Shown here piece by piece: positions 12,300 through 24,039 of a DNA stretch of 64,000 nucleotides. How positions within the stretch are numbered: position 1 is the first letter of the stretch; each line of letters starts with the position of its first letter. The notes below the pieces were generated by a model. It worked only from the letters and a program-made list of their open reading frames with translations. It ran no database searches and was not told the DNA's origin. The translations under genes and the position numbers were made by a program. This DNA comes from Atherix ibis (taxonomy: Eukaryota > Arthropoda > Insecta > Diptera > Athericidae), in the NCBI GenBank assembly GCA_958298945.1, contig OY282609.1:36863212-36927211 (forward strand), given 5' to 3'.

Positions 12300-15200
12300 T
12301 TTTTTTTTTGATACGGAGATAACTATTTTTTTAACTGCAACTGTAATTGTATTGTAACAATCCGATTTACATAATATTTTAATTTACAATCTTCTGCATC
12401 ATGAAGAAGGAGTAAACACCCATCGGCGTTTCTCCAACGAACGGAAGTTAGATTCTTTTAGAAATTGCCTCTAAAGTATCCGATGATTGTTTCCGGGTAG
12501 GACAGTGCAGGACAATTCTCTCACAAGTGGATTATGATGATGGGATGAACGGCAGTGAAATTTTTGATAGCAGAAAAGCACAGGTCCTGAACAAGGAGAA
12601 CATTAAAGAGGGCATCAACAACTTTACAGAGGATCTTGGATTCTCCAATAGATATTGGAACGTTTTATTGAACTCCAAAGCTCAATTACATATGTGCAAA
12701 TATGTTTTATAATTGTATTGTGTATTTAAAATTTATGGTTATATTCGAGCGTTTGTCAAATAGTCTAAGAAGTTGTAGGTAACATCTGTTAGCTTCAACT
12801 TTTTTAGTATAGTATGTGGGTTCCATGTTAATCCTTGTCCAGGTAAAGTCCCAAATAACGTACTTTATCATATTATGGGAACATGTTGCTATTAAGGTTA
12901 AGGGGGATAGATTTTGCTTAAAAGTAATGTGAGCTCTCTTCTGTTAATTTAACCTCACTCTCCATCTCTTCAACCTGGATTGAAGGTTGTGGATATGGAA
13001 TTGTTAATTGTTGGAAGCTATGTCAGGATTTGTATGGATAGCAAGTATGTCCGTATCGTCTGCATAAGTAGCAATGATATTATTAGGATCAGATGGGTTG
13101 TCATGGGTATAAATATTATATAAAATGGGACCAATCATACTGCATTGTAGGACTACATATCCGAGGATTCTGAGTTAATTTCAACTTGGAAATGACGTTG
13201 GGAGAGATATAAATATATGATAAGAAAGTATGTTGAAGGAAGAAAGCTCTTGATTTTCCAGAAGAGTTCAGGATGCCACACAAGATCAAAAGCTTGGGAG
13301 ATATCTAAAAATACTCCTGGGCCATACTCTTTCCTCTCAAGATATGATCGGAAGCCAAATTGGTTATCAGAAATAATTTTTACTAGGACTGGAGAGAGTT
13401 AATGAAAACTAAGACTAGGTAGAGTCGTAAAAGGATTTAAGGATTAAAGGCTGATAGATTTAAAATTTAAAATTTAAATCCTGATTTAAACTAAAGGATT
13501 CGTAAAAGGCTGATAGATTTATAGGAAAAAGGAGAATTAGTGGGTTTATTTAGTTTAAGAATCATTTTAATGACAGAAAATTTCCAGAGTAAGTGAAAAT
13601 AGATTGTGCATAGGATACCGTTGATATTGTATGTAATTAAAACTAAAGCTTTTCGGAAAATTTGCTTCAGAATAGGAGCTGTTATTAGATCATAACCAGG
13701 AGCTTTTTTATTGGGAAGGCGCAGAAAAGTAGATTTAATTTCCGAGGGCTTAAAATTTTTGGGATGAAAACTCATAGGGATTGGGAAAATTAGTTCTTCA
13801 ATGATTTTGTTAGTAATTGAAGGAGTGCTAATGAAGTCATCGAGGATATCAAGTCGTTTTGAACAGAAGTTGGCCATTATGTTGGATTTGGAGGGGAAGT
13901 TATATGATATGATGTATGGGATAGAGCTTGCTGAAGAATTTATCCTCGAGGGATAGCAATGGGGATCTATTGAGGGTGCTTAGCATTGTAATCACCACCC
14001 GCAAGGAACGAGGCTCCAAGTGAGCATAAGAAGGATAAAAAGTCGGAACCAGTTATGGTTTTATTGCGAGGACAGTATACAGATGCTACATTAAGATTAA
14101 ATAAGGAGGTATCAATAGTAAAAATTGTGGATTACAGGGATTCGGAGGAGAAATTGAAGTGCATGTCTTGTTTAATTGTTTTTCTTATAAAGATAGCTGT
14201 TCTACCATGCACCGTAAAGTATGACCTGGATGTAAGGTGCCTCTCAGTTAATAGAGCAATGTCAATGCGTCTGTCATTTAGAATAATGTCCAGTTCTTGT
14301 TGGTGGGGGTTCAATCCATTTGCGTTCCATTAAATTTTCGGTGTATGATTACATTTATTTTTGAATAGTGGACGATAAAGCTGACACAATTGGCATCAAG
14401 TGAATTGGTTAATTGGGAGAACATTGAGGATATATCTTGGGAAAACAATGACGGAGGGGGGATATAAATCTTTCTACTAGATTGTTCCTGTTGTGGTTGT
14501 TGTAATTGTGGCTGCTGATGTTGCTTTTAATGAAGTTTTTGTTGTTTTTGTTGCTGCTGTTCAATGTTGGAGACTCCTGCCGTGACCGCCGCAAATGATA
14601 AACTTTGCTGGACTGGTTGGCTATTTAAAATAGTTGGTTGGTTGTTGTTCGGATTGATTTTCTTTTGCAGCTTTTTATAAGTAAAACATTCTATATTGCA
14701 GAGAACATATTTGGCTGGAGTAATATTTTTTGCGTTTAGTGGTAAGATGCTCACCTGCACACTTGACCCCTTTAGGAGTGTGGCAACAATAAGTTTTCGT
14801 ATGTCCGTATTCTTCTCGTCTATGGCATTGCACAATATCTTTACTGATTTGCGATTCTAAAATTTTATTTTTGTGTACATTAGCGTCTCCACTCTGAGTA
14901 TGTCTTTATTGTTGGGCACCGATTTTAGTGCCACGAAAAATAGTGGCAGAGGAGTGACACGAAAAATAGTACTTCTTTTCTTACTCTAGAAGTACCAGTG
15001 ACGCTATGTTCTAGTATCCCGAAATCATTTTTTATATCTTCAGTTGGTGTTAAATGGTGGAGATAACTACCTTATAAGCCTTTTCTGCCTTAGGCTGGTA
15101 TGTGTGAATAGTTTGCTTTGTTTCGTCGGGATACTGGACAATACTTCTATAAACACCACTAAACTTAGCTTATATTTTAAGGCATTTTGCATTCGACTTG

Positions 15201-15850
15201 CAAACGAACTACTCAATACCAATGCGTTTGGCAATGACACAACCTAGCTCAATAAAATTTGTGACGAAAATGTGCGCTGGCTTATATGCGTTATCGGTCC
15301 TCATGTGAGCAGAAAAATTTGCAATCGTCGAACAGCCTGAATTCTCAGACAATAGTGCATATCTATTGTTTTAGTTTTATTGCCTTCTTTTTATATAGTT
15401 TATTGCCTTCTTTTTATTTTTTGGCTTTGGCGATGACCCAGGCGAACTGACGGTAGTTATATTTCTTTTCGGTGTTTTCGTACGCTAAGGTTGTCTAACT
15501 GGTTATCTAAATTTGCTGCATTCTCACCAGCAGACGACATTGATATCGACTGCGATAACCGTTCATTGGTTATCATCGATATTCCTTACCTAATTCGCGA
15601 CCTCAGTTTGTTTGAATATTAATTGAAAATTTTAAACTAAGTCACTTACAAATTAATTGATTTAGTTGTGTTTATTCACTTTATTGAAGTTTTCCCTTTT
15701 CTAATACAATTTTGTTTATTCACACTTTGTTTTTTTTATATTCACAATAATTAATTCAATTCTGATAAGCGGATATTTATCATTCGCTGTAAGTGTTAAA
15801 TAAAAATAAAAACCACTTTAGAACAACTCGACTATCGTCAGAACTGATAT
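12300..15850 (-). mobile_element. Long, decayed jockey-like LINE with ORF1 and ORF2 remains
   Basis: Read on the minus strand, the parts of a jockey-clade element appear in order. ORF1 starts at the ATG at 15538-15540 (MSSAGENAANLDNQLDN). It continues with TNFIELGCVIAKRIGIE, the PRE_C2HC-like block KAEKAYKVVI, and a glutamine-rich end near 14.5 kb. ORF2 begins near 14.33 kb with WNANGLNPHQQELDIIL (endonuclease), then AGGDYNAKH near 13.98 kb. Reverse transcriptase follows: KKAPGYDLIT near 13.7 kb, QFGFRS and FLDISQAFDLVWH near 13.3 kb, and YADDTDILA with the catalytic YADD at 13055-13066. Many stops, frameshifts and deletions interrupt it. A T run at 12300 (poly-A on this strand) marks a probable 3' end. 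The 5' limit near 15.85 kb is an estimate. Confidence 0.85.
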
Positions 15851-18800
15851 TCGTATCTTATATCAATCTTTAACTACTAAGTTTAATTAAAGCAATACAA
15901 TTTTAAACTACAGTATTTGACCTTAGCCATACAGTAAAAACAATTCAATATATATATACGAATTTTTGCAAATTTTAATAAAATATGTCATCGATGATAA
16001 TTAAGACATTTCTATTATAAAATGTTTTTGGTTGATATCAAAAAATTATTGAATGTCAATTTAATTATTTATTTGTAATTAATGTTTTTATAAAATAAAT
16101 TGTCAAAAATTTCTACTAAGTAAACACGTATTGATAAAGTACAAAATGGCATTTTATCAGGTTCATATTTTACAATCATGAGATTCAATTTTAATAGCAG
16201 GCTTCAATAATAAAGATAGAACATCATTTTATTTATATTGTTAGGATATTAATTAAATACATCAAAGGAAGACTATAGGCTATGGGAGATATTCTGAAAA
16301 TTGTTTTATTATTAAGATTGACTGATTCGGTTATCGGCACAATTGGAATTTTCAACAAGCAGAAACTTTTTATTATTATTTTAAGTACATTTATTTAAAA
16401 GGTAAAACAATAATTAATTTTCTGTATCAAAAGGTTTTCTCCATTATCCTAAGATCATTTTCAATACTGAAATTTTATTTTTCAGTAAATAATTGTTTGT
16501 ACGTATTTCTCCATACATTTTATATTTTCGAAACCTTATGATATGGTATCGTATAGCCATTAAATCTGTCAATATATATTCATTGACACATGAAAATAAA
16601 CTGAATTCTTAATGTTATCATGTATCGACCATTAAAGGAAGTGGCAAAATGCTTTTGCGTGCTTTCATGAAATATTCAACCAACCTTGAAAACCTATTGA
16701 CTTTCTGTTACTGCATTTAGTAGAAGCTTTATTGAATTTATCTAAATATATATACATTATACTTTATGGTCATTGAAGAATATTTAATCAAAAGTTTATT
16801 TGATCTTTAATGAAAAGTTTATTTGCAAGTATTTCTTATAATATTTACTCTTTAATATTTAATATTTCGATTTTTGTCAAAAAATTCTTTTCAATTCTGG
16901 TGGCCATTATAAATTAGCTAAAGTATCAGTTCTATAAAATTTAGAAATATTTTACTAACTCTATCACATTTTCAAGTTCTCATCTTCATTGATTAATTAT
17001 TGTACTATTAAAAGTAATCTATTTTGAGAGATTCCTGTCTATATAAGCAATATTTCTAAAAATCTGCGTGAAAATTTTTATACTCCTCAATACTTATTTC
17101 TGGTCTCTTAGCCCTTTTGTGGACCTTGGTATCAGATATCTTTCGTCATCAGTGCCTTTTTCTCAGAGAACACCATTCAATTTTCAGCTCGGAGTAGGCT
17201 ATTGCTATAATATGTTAGTGATTTATTGATTTATCTGTAGTTATTTGATTGTACTGTCAAAAATATGCAAACTTTTAAAGTCAAAGCTTAAATTTTTCCT
17301 TATTTTGTCGTATTTTCTGTAAACAGTGTTCCAGTGAATTTGCTAGTTGTATTCAATCCTACAATTATTTCACCGTAACACAAATTTTGTCAAGAATGCA
17401 CATCAGCGTACTTTGGAAGAATAGTAAAATATAGAGATTATTTTTTCAACCGTTCAATCAATGATGAATACACAGGACCTAACTCTCTAAAATATTCAAG
17501 AGCTTTCCATAAGCGCGATATACCAAAATATTCAACACTCCTTTCAACGTAAGTGCTTTATAAAAAAAATTTTTGTCTCACCTTTTTAAGAAGGTTTTTT
17601 ATTTAAATGTTTAATAGAGGAACTAAATATATTTTATAAAATTAATTCACTAATATTCAATTTTAAATTTTTTATATGGATTAGTTTAAGCTTCGCTGAC
17701 ATTAAAAACAATTTTAGTTGGAAGCATTATTGCCAGCATAATCATAATATGACACAATGGTGTATTTTTCAATGCAAAATTAAGCAATTTTTATCAATGG
17801 CGGTAAATAGTTTTTTTCCCAATGACTTTCAATTTATTTGAATTGAAATAATCTAGACATATTTTTAGAAAAATAATTTAAGTAGTTATTTTATTATTAT
17901 TTGCTTAATTAAAAAAGTTGAAAATTTATAATAAAAGTATCAGTTCTAAATGGAAAAAAATTTAATTCTTGTTTTGAAGATCAACATATAATTTTGAATT
18001 TATATAATACATTATAACATTTTATAAAAATATAAAAGGTGTGACATATTGAAGAAAATTCTTATGCATAAAAAAAATCAATAATATTATATAATTATTT
18101 TCAGTATTATAAATGTAGAGTGTGAAGTTGATATAATATGATGCGGCTTATTTTTCGAGGACATGAACGTTCACTTGTTATGGAACTTATGAACGCGAAC
18201 CGTCATTCTGAGCTATTCATAATTTGATATGTCGCAATTTTTTCCTGTCTAGCAGTTCTTTAGGAATCAATGGCAGTGAATTCTACCTAAACGCTTACTA
18301 TTTACGAATTTTATTTTTAAATATAACATCACTTTTTTCTCAGAATAGAAAAGTTCTTCTTTCTAAGTTAAAATTAAATATGTTTGAAGTAGTGTACTTA
18401 TTTTTATATGTAGGATAATGTATTATACTCCCTTATACTATATAATTACCTATACGTATGTAAGCTTTACACATATCTCATTTTTTCAAATAGCACGAAA
18501 GGTAGTCTTTGATATAAAAATCAATAGAAGTCACGTAACTGCTTAATATATGAGCAGTTATTTTATCGCATAATTTATGATTTTTATAGTGTTACTTTTA
18601 TAAATGCGAACTGTTAAATATTGTGAAATATTTTGAATAGGTTAGTTACATATATTTCAAAATTGCTGCTACTAAAGTCGAAGCACAAAATGTCCTACAT
18701 TACAAATAAATTCATGAAATAATCATTTTATTCGGCTAATTATGAGTAATGTGCAAAAAATAATATCAAATATTTAAAATTTAAATATGTTTGCAATACT

Positions 18801-19007
18801 AATTGAAGAAAATAAATACTATATTTCATGAAACATGTTAACTTGGGTAAAAAATAAGAAAAATATTCACTATAATAAAATGGGATGGGTACTGAAAGAA
18901 TCTAATTGTGAGAAATATGGAATTCATGATTTAGAATCTGAGTCGTCTTATAGAAAGAATTTCATTTAGATTATTGTATAGTTAGCCAAACTTTGATTTT
19001 ATATTGA
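15851..19007. other. Noncoding intronic DNA
   Basis: AT-rich, no ORF of interest on either strand, no recognised element. Confidence 0.5.
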
Positions 19008-19047
19008 TTTTTTTATTATTAGGATATTAATCCTAATAATAAAAAAA
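19008..19047. repeat. Perfect palindrome, 18-bp arms with 4-base centre
   Basis: Left arm 19008-19025 (T run, then ATTATTAGGAT) and right arm 19030-19047 are exact reverse complements around ATTA. It lies in the LRR intron about 1.2 kb upstream, in window coordinates, of the exon at 20198. Function unknown; it may be a hairpin relic of a small inverted-repeat element. Confidence 0.85.
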
Positions 19048-20197
19048 ATACATAAGTATTTTTTAATTATTAATACATAAGTATTAGTTAAGCTATTGTA
19101 TATATTCAGTTGGCAGTAGTTTAGAAGAAAATATCGTATTTAAAATTCTTCAAAAGTGCCAAATGACTCAAATTTCAAAGAAGTTTGATATTCTTACTTT
19201 TACTATACTACATTGATGCAGCAATAATATAAATGTGAAGCATTTTAATAAAAATACCATCTATTAGAAAATAGATAAATATCGATATTTTTGGAACGAA
19301 GATATGTTGAGATATTTTTGGAACACTATTCTAGAAAAGCTGTACGAGTATATTCTAATGTTTTAGCTTCACAATTTTCTAAACAAAAACTTATTTCCTA
19401 ATATAATTCCATAACTACACTATCCATTGAAAAAATGTAAACATAGAAATGAGCAATAAATTTTATACTGCTATCTTCTGGATAAGAATATTATCAATAA
19501 ATTCCTTATTGTATTATTGTAGATATTTCTAATAGTATATGAATACCTCCGTCAATGATAATTTATGGAAAACGTTATTATGAAAGAAGATAAACAATTC
19601 GTAGTGATTATTTCTTATAGAATGAAGTTATTTTCTTAAAATATTTCTCTTCTAAAGTAAATTTTCTCATATCTGTATACAATATAATATTTAATAAATT
19701 CCCCAAAGTTTGGTTTTAACTTAGAATGTCCTTTACTATAACAATTTTTTTAATGACAGAGCATTTTCATTTTTTTCACAATTTGGTCATTAGTAAGAGT
19801 AGATACTGAAACATAAATTTAGTATGATACTTATTAAGATAAATTCAATATTGAAAAATATTATACCTATTCCCAAATTAACAGTTCCTCACTATATGTT
19901 AAAAAAATTTCTACTAAAATAAAACCAAAACTAGTATTTTTCAGAGTTCAAAATTTTTGGGAGTTTTTAAGGATACTTTTTATTGTGTACCTTTATAACA
20001 TTTCTATTTTCAAGATTGGCATAAATTTTCTTTTTGTTACAGTTTTTCATGACATAAAATTTTCTTTAAATTGCTCTCTATAGACTTATTTAGTTCAATA
20101 AACAGGAAAATATGATAAATTTTTCATGAAAATTCGTTCATATAAAATTTCAATATGAAAATAAATCAGATAAGAAAATATTCTTTACTGTACTTAC

Positions 20198-20342
20198 TAT
20201 AAACTTTTCTCAGATATTTCCTGAATTTTATTGTCTATCAATTTTAGTGTCTCTAATCGTAGTCCTTGGAATGTTTCATCGTCTACACTCTGTATGTGCG
20301 TCTTTGAGATGTCGACATACCTTAGTGAACTGTGCAGGAATT
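20198..20342 (-). CDS. Upstream LRR exon of the same chaoptin-like gene
   Basis: A 145-bp exon about 15 kb upstream of the next one. It encodes two LRR segments (SSLRYVDISKTHIQSVDDETF and LETLKLIDNKIQEI). On the minus strand it has a TTTACAG acceptor just above 20342 and a GTAAGTAC donor just below 20198. It begins with the last two bases of a codon and ends with TA, which the T at 5202 completes to a tyrosine codon; reading through gives KSL-Y-SMSHSLL. The matched phase plus the LRR content make linkage to the 5092-5202 exon likely despite the distance. The preceding exon must end with one base of a codon; I could not find it in the window. Confidence 0.8.
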
Positions 20343-20874
20343 CTGTAAATAAAGGAAAATTCATATTGTTATAAATGTCTTCTCTTAATATAATTGTGAT
20401 TTTTTTGCAAAGCAAAAATTTTCATATAAAATTCTTTGAACAAAAATTGAGTGCACTGAATTCCAGCAGTTTTATTACAGTAATAATATGCTTAATATTT
20501 CAGACAAAGGTAGATATGACGGGTTTTTCTATTTACAAATAATATATAATAAATAAGATAAATTATTCACGAAACAGAAAATTATCGTTAATTTTGGCTT
20601 GAGTATCAATTCCATTATTGATTATGGCTAATTTTCAAAATTTATCATGTGAAACAGGTAAACATTAGATGTATCTATATTTTACAATATTAGAAATGTT
20701 TTTTGGTTCGTCCCTCATTCTTTTTGTGAATTTGAAACCTCCACTAAAGAATACATAATATTTTATACATATAAGTAGCCAAGATATAAATCTGTTACTC
20801 TAATTATGCGAATTTGCAACCTTTACTGAAATATCATGAATTTTTGGAGCAGAAACTTTTGTCTACTTGAAAGT
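20343..20874. other. Noncoding DNA 5' of the LRR exon
   Basis: AT-rich. I looked on the minus strand for a preceding LRR exon ending one base into a codon before a GT donor and found none that convinced me. Confidence 0.45.
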
Positions 20875-20888
20875 GAAGGTGGAAGACA
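20875..20888. repeat. Target-site duplication, left copy
   Basis: GAAGGTGGAAGACA, matching 13 of 14 bases at 23064-23077 and flanking the LINE at 20889-23063. Confidence 0.75.
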
Positions 20889-23063
20889 GTATTAACAGTA
20901 TTAACAGTATTTATTCAGTTTAATTTTGGTACATTTGTCTCTTATCTTAACTTATATACTAAAACTGTATAGTATTATCTTACTGCTAATCTTAAGGCTA
21001 AATATTATGCCTAATGCGATAATTATCGTACCTTCTTAAGCGCTCAGGCTGAACTCTTCTCTTTTTTTTTAATGTTAATATTTATTTTCTCAATATATAA
21101 TACATAGTTGCGACACCTTTATACTTATGTATGGCTTGTCAGGTATATGGGTTGTTTGAGCTAATACTAACTTATGAATTAGGTAACAATAAACTTAAAC
21201 TTAAATTAAATCTAAAATTAAAAGTAAGTGGACTATTATCCGAAGTGCATGCCCTTCTGACCGCATCATAAAATTTAACGCTGTTAGTTGTGCTGAAAAG
21301 ATCTTCATAGGCTTCATTAATGATTATTAAAGGTGATAGGTAGGTTGAGGTGTTGTTGTATTGTTGATTATTGGGGATATTCCTAATGAGATGATTAGGA
21401 TGAGCGATGACCTTTTGGAGATATTTTTTGGATATGTTGATCATGTAGTCGCAGAGAGGAGACATTTTTGATTTTTCGTAAAGAATTTTGTTGGAGAAGT
21501 ACTTTCCATCGTTAGTGAAAAATAAGTTTAGGCAATATCGGAGTATTCGTCTCTCAAACCTTTCCAATCTTCTTGCCTGGCTCCTCGAAATCGTGAACCA
21601 AATAGGGAAGCCGTACGTCAATACAGGTCTAAAAAGCTGTTTGTATAGTAACAACTTTGTATCTATAGATAGACCATATCTATTTTTAAATAGAAATGCT
21701 ATTCCGTAATAAGCCCGAAGTGCCTTTCTCAAATTCAACTCCGCGTGGGAGTTGAACTTGAACAAGAAAGTAAACGTCACACCTAGATATTTCAATTAAG
21801 CTGCCGCATCTATCTTAACACCGTTCAGCATAATAGAAATTTTACTTTTTGCAACTATTTTCTAAAGTCCCTGTTTTGAAGAGTTGCGAATGCATATTAG
21901 CTGCGTTTTTTCTGTATTAACTTCGATTCGCCACTTCTTGTAATATTCCAGAATAATTATCAATCCTTCCTTGATAAATTTTAACGCAATCCTGGGATTG
22001 TCGTGAGTAGCGTATGCTAGGGTGTCGTCCGCGTAATAAAGAGTGCCACAGTCAGGCAGTGGAGGAATGTCGGAAATGAATATACTATATAGTAGAGGCC
22101 CTGAAATAGATCCCTGTGGGACACCCCGCTGTAGTGGGAATTTGGCCGATATCTTATTGTAAAATTTTGTACTGAAGAGTCTGTCAGCAAAAAACGATCT
22201 GTACATAAAAATCAGTCTTTGATCAATTTTCAGTTTTATAAGTTTAAACAGCAGTCCATCCCACCATACTGTGTCGAATGCTTTCTTGATGTCTAGACTG
22301 CAGATAGCCGTGCTTCTTTTGATGTTTAATCCTCCGGTAATATCGCTGTGCAATTTCAGTAATGCATCCAGGGTAGAGTGGTCCTTTCGGAATCCGAATT
22401 GATTGGATGGAATTGCGTTTATCTCTTCTAGTTGTAATAACAGTCTATCATGGATAAATCTGTCAAGAATTTTTCCGATATTTGAAAGCAGAGAAATTGG
22501 CCTGTGTTCCGAAATTTTTGCTTTTATGTTTTTTTTTGGAATATTAACTATAATGGCCTCTTTCCAAGTTTTTGGGAAGTAGAAATTGTTCAAACAGTAA
22601 TTAAGAATTATAAGCAAAGCTGATTTTCCATTAAACGTTAAGTTTTTTATCACGCAGTTAGGAATTCCATCTGGACCCGATGACGTTTTGCTGTTTAAGT
22701 GTGTTAAGTAATGGTATATGTCCTTAAGTTTAAGAAATAGGCCATTCAATTTTATAGAAGTGGTTCTATTTTTGCCACTAAAGTTACATTGCGGCACGCC
22801 GGTCTTCATATACTCCCCAATTCTGGAAGCGAATTCACCTTGCGGGTTTGGTGGTCTTTGCTCGCAGAGCTTTTGGTAAAACTTTGCGAATGCATCTGCA
22901 GTAGCTTCCGGATTCATGGAGATAGGTTTACCATCCTCATCCATAACTGTTACTTTATTCATCCTTTTCCTGCCAGAAATTTTGTCTATCCTTTGGAAGA
23001 CATTTGCACTTGGCTTTAAAGTACGTAAATATTTGTTCAATTTAGCATCCATATGTACTTTAA
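20889..23063 (-). mobile_element. 5'-truncated jockey-clade LINE with target-site duplication
   Basis: On the minus strand a single frame from 23052 to 21172 encodes most of a non-LTR reverse transcriptase. It is broken by two in-frame stops: TAG at 21862 and TAA just before the KYLGVTF block. Motifs in order: KTSSGPDGIPNCVIKNL, EHRPISLLSNIGKILDRFI, NQFGFRKDHST, SLDIKKAFDTVWW (first catalytic Asp), PLQRGVPQGSISGPLLYSIF, and YYADDTLAYAT with YADD near 22024-22035. The C-terminal post-RT domain (KYLGVTF, LLYKQLFRPVLTYGFPIW) follows. No endonuclease is present, so the copy is 5'-truncated. The 3' end has AATAAA and a tandem tail of three 9-base units. Near-identical 14-bp flanks at 20875-20888 and 23064-23077 (GAAGGTGGAAGACA versus GAAGGTGGAAAACA) define the insertion. 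Confidence 0.9.
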
Positions 23064-23077
23064 GAAGGTGGAAAACA
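23064..23077. repeat. Target-site duplication, right copy
   Basis: GAAGGTGGAAAACA, the partner of 20875-20888. Confidence 0.75.
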
Positions 23078-24030
23078 ATATTTTACAGGCACTTAAATGT
23101 GTCGCAAATATATCACTAATCGTTTGAAATTTATGCATAGAAAAGCAGGCCATATTCTGTTAAATCCGTATACTATATGTGTAAGCATCGTTCTATTTAT
23201 TAGCGCCCGCAACCGAAAAATAAATCAACTATCGACTTACAATAAACATTTAGAGACTTCATATTCAGAAACCACAATAGAATCAGTCTCAACGGGTGCA
23301 ATCTATGGTATATTTTAGTGTCATAAGAGTAGCAATCTTAATAGCAGCAACAATCGCTACAACATCAGCTAATTGACTTAATTTTCTCCAGACTTCAACT
23401 ACATATATTTATCCCGCTAACAGATTTCTTAACTAATAAATATTGTACAAAAATTGATAATAGTTGTTTTGAATGCGTATGTATAGTAGCAGCTCTAATC
23501 GGGAACTTGACAAAATAATCGTTTAAATGTAGCACTATTATACATATACATATTCAACATTCATATCCTCCTTTACTACACATGATTAAATTAAAAACCT
23601 TCCAAAAATCTATAATCCGCGATAAATTTCTGTCTTTCTATACCGCCAATTTCTGTAAAAATACTTTCAATGGTGGTATAGAGTCTTCAATTACCATGGA
23701 AGAACACAAAATGAAGCGCTGTCCTATACTGCATACAAATTCAGCTCACTGTTCATTCCTACATATTGGTCCACGTTTGCTGAAGGTTCTTAAATCGTAG
23801 ATTACTTTTTCAAAATCAAAAAAAAATTGCTAGGGACGAAAATTTGAAAACTATAAGAAGTAAACATTTAACTTTTTACATGTGCACATGACGTGCTTAC
23901 AAATACATAATATGCCATTGCAAAGTGCCATATTATGTATTTATTAATAAAAAAATGTATAGCTTGAAATAATTAATGAAGGATATCACCTTGAGTGTGG
24001 CGCTCCCATTGTTCCGATTTGAGTCCTGTT
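23078..24030. other. Noncoding DNA
   Basis: Short ORFs only (for example 23582-23800 on the plus strand), none resembling a known family. No repeat recognised. Confidence 0.45.
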
Positions 24031-24039
24031 AAGTTGGTA

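Larger units (their letters stand above)
5203..20197 (-). other. Large intron of the LRR gene (about 15 kb), rich in transposon remains
   Basis: Bounded on the minus strand by a GTAAGTAC donor at 20197 and a TTTTAG acceptor at 5203. It splits two adjacent LRRs. It contains three recognisable mobile-element relics, listed separately: 6480-6920, 7221-7700 and 12300-15850. The remainder (5203-6479, 7701-12299, 15851-20197) is AT-rich with long A and T runs, a short AC repeat near 8.68 kb, a GAT-rich tract near 10.16 kb and an 18-bp perfect palindrome at 19.0 kb. I see no further exon in it, though very short exons could escape notice. Confidence 0.75.

Noticed and set aside
12527..13402. Plus-strand ORFs as genes
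   Set aside because: Minus-strand reading shows LINE reverse transcriptase motifs, including YADD, across this stretch.
20440..20500. Additional LRR exon upstream of 20342
   Set aside because: A few spaced leucines appear on the minus strand, but there is no donor in the required phase and no asparagine ladder.
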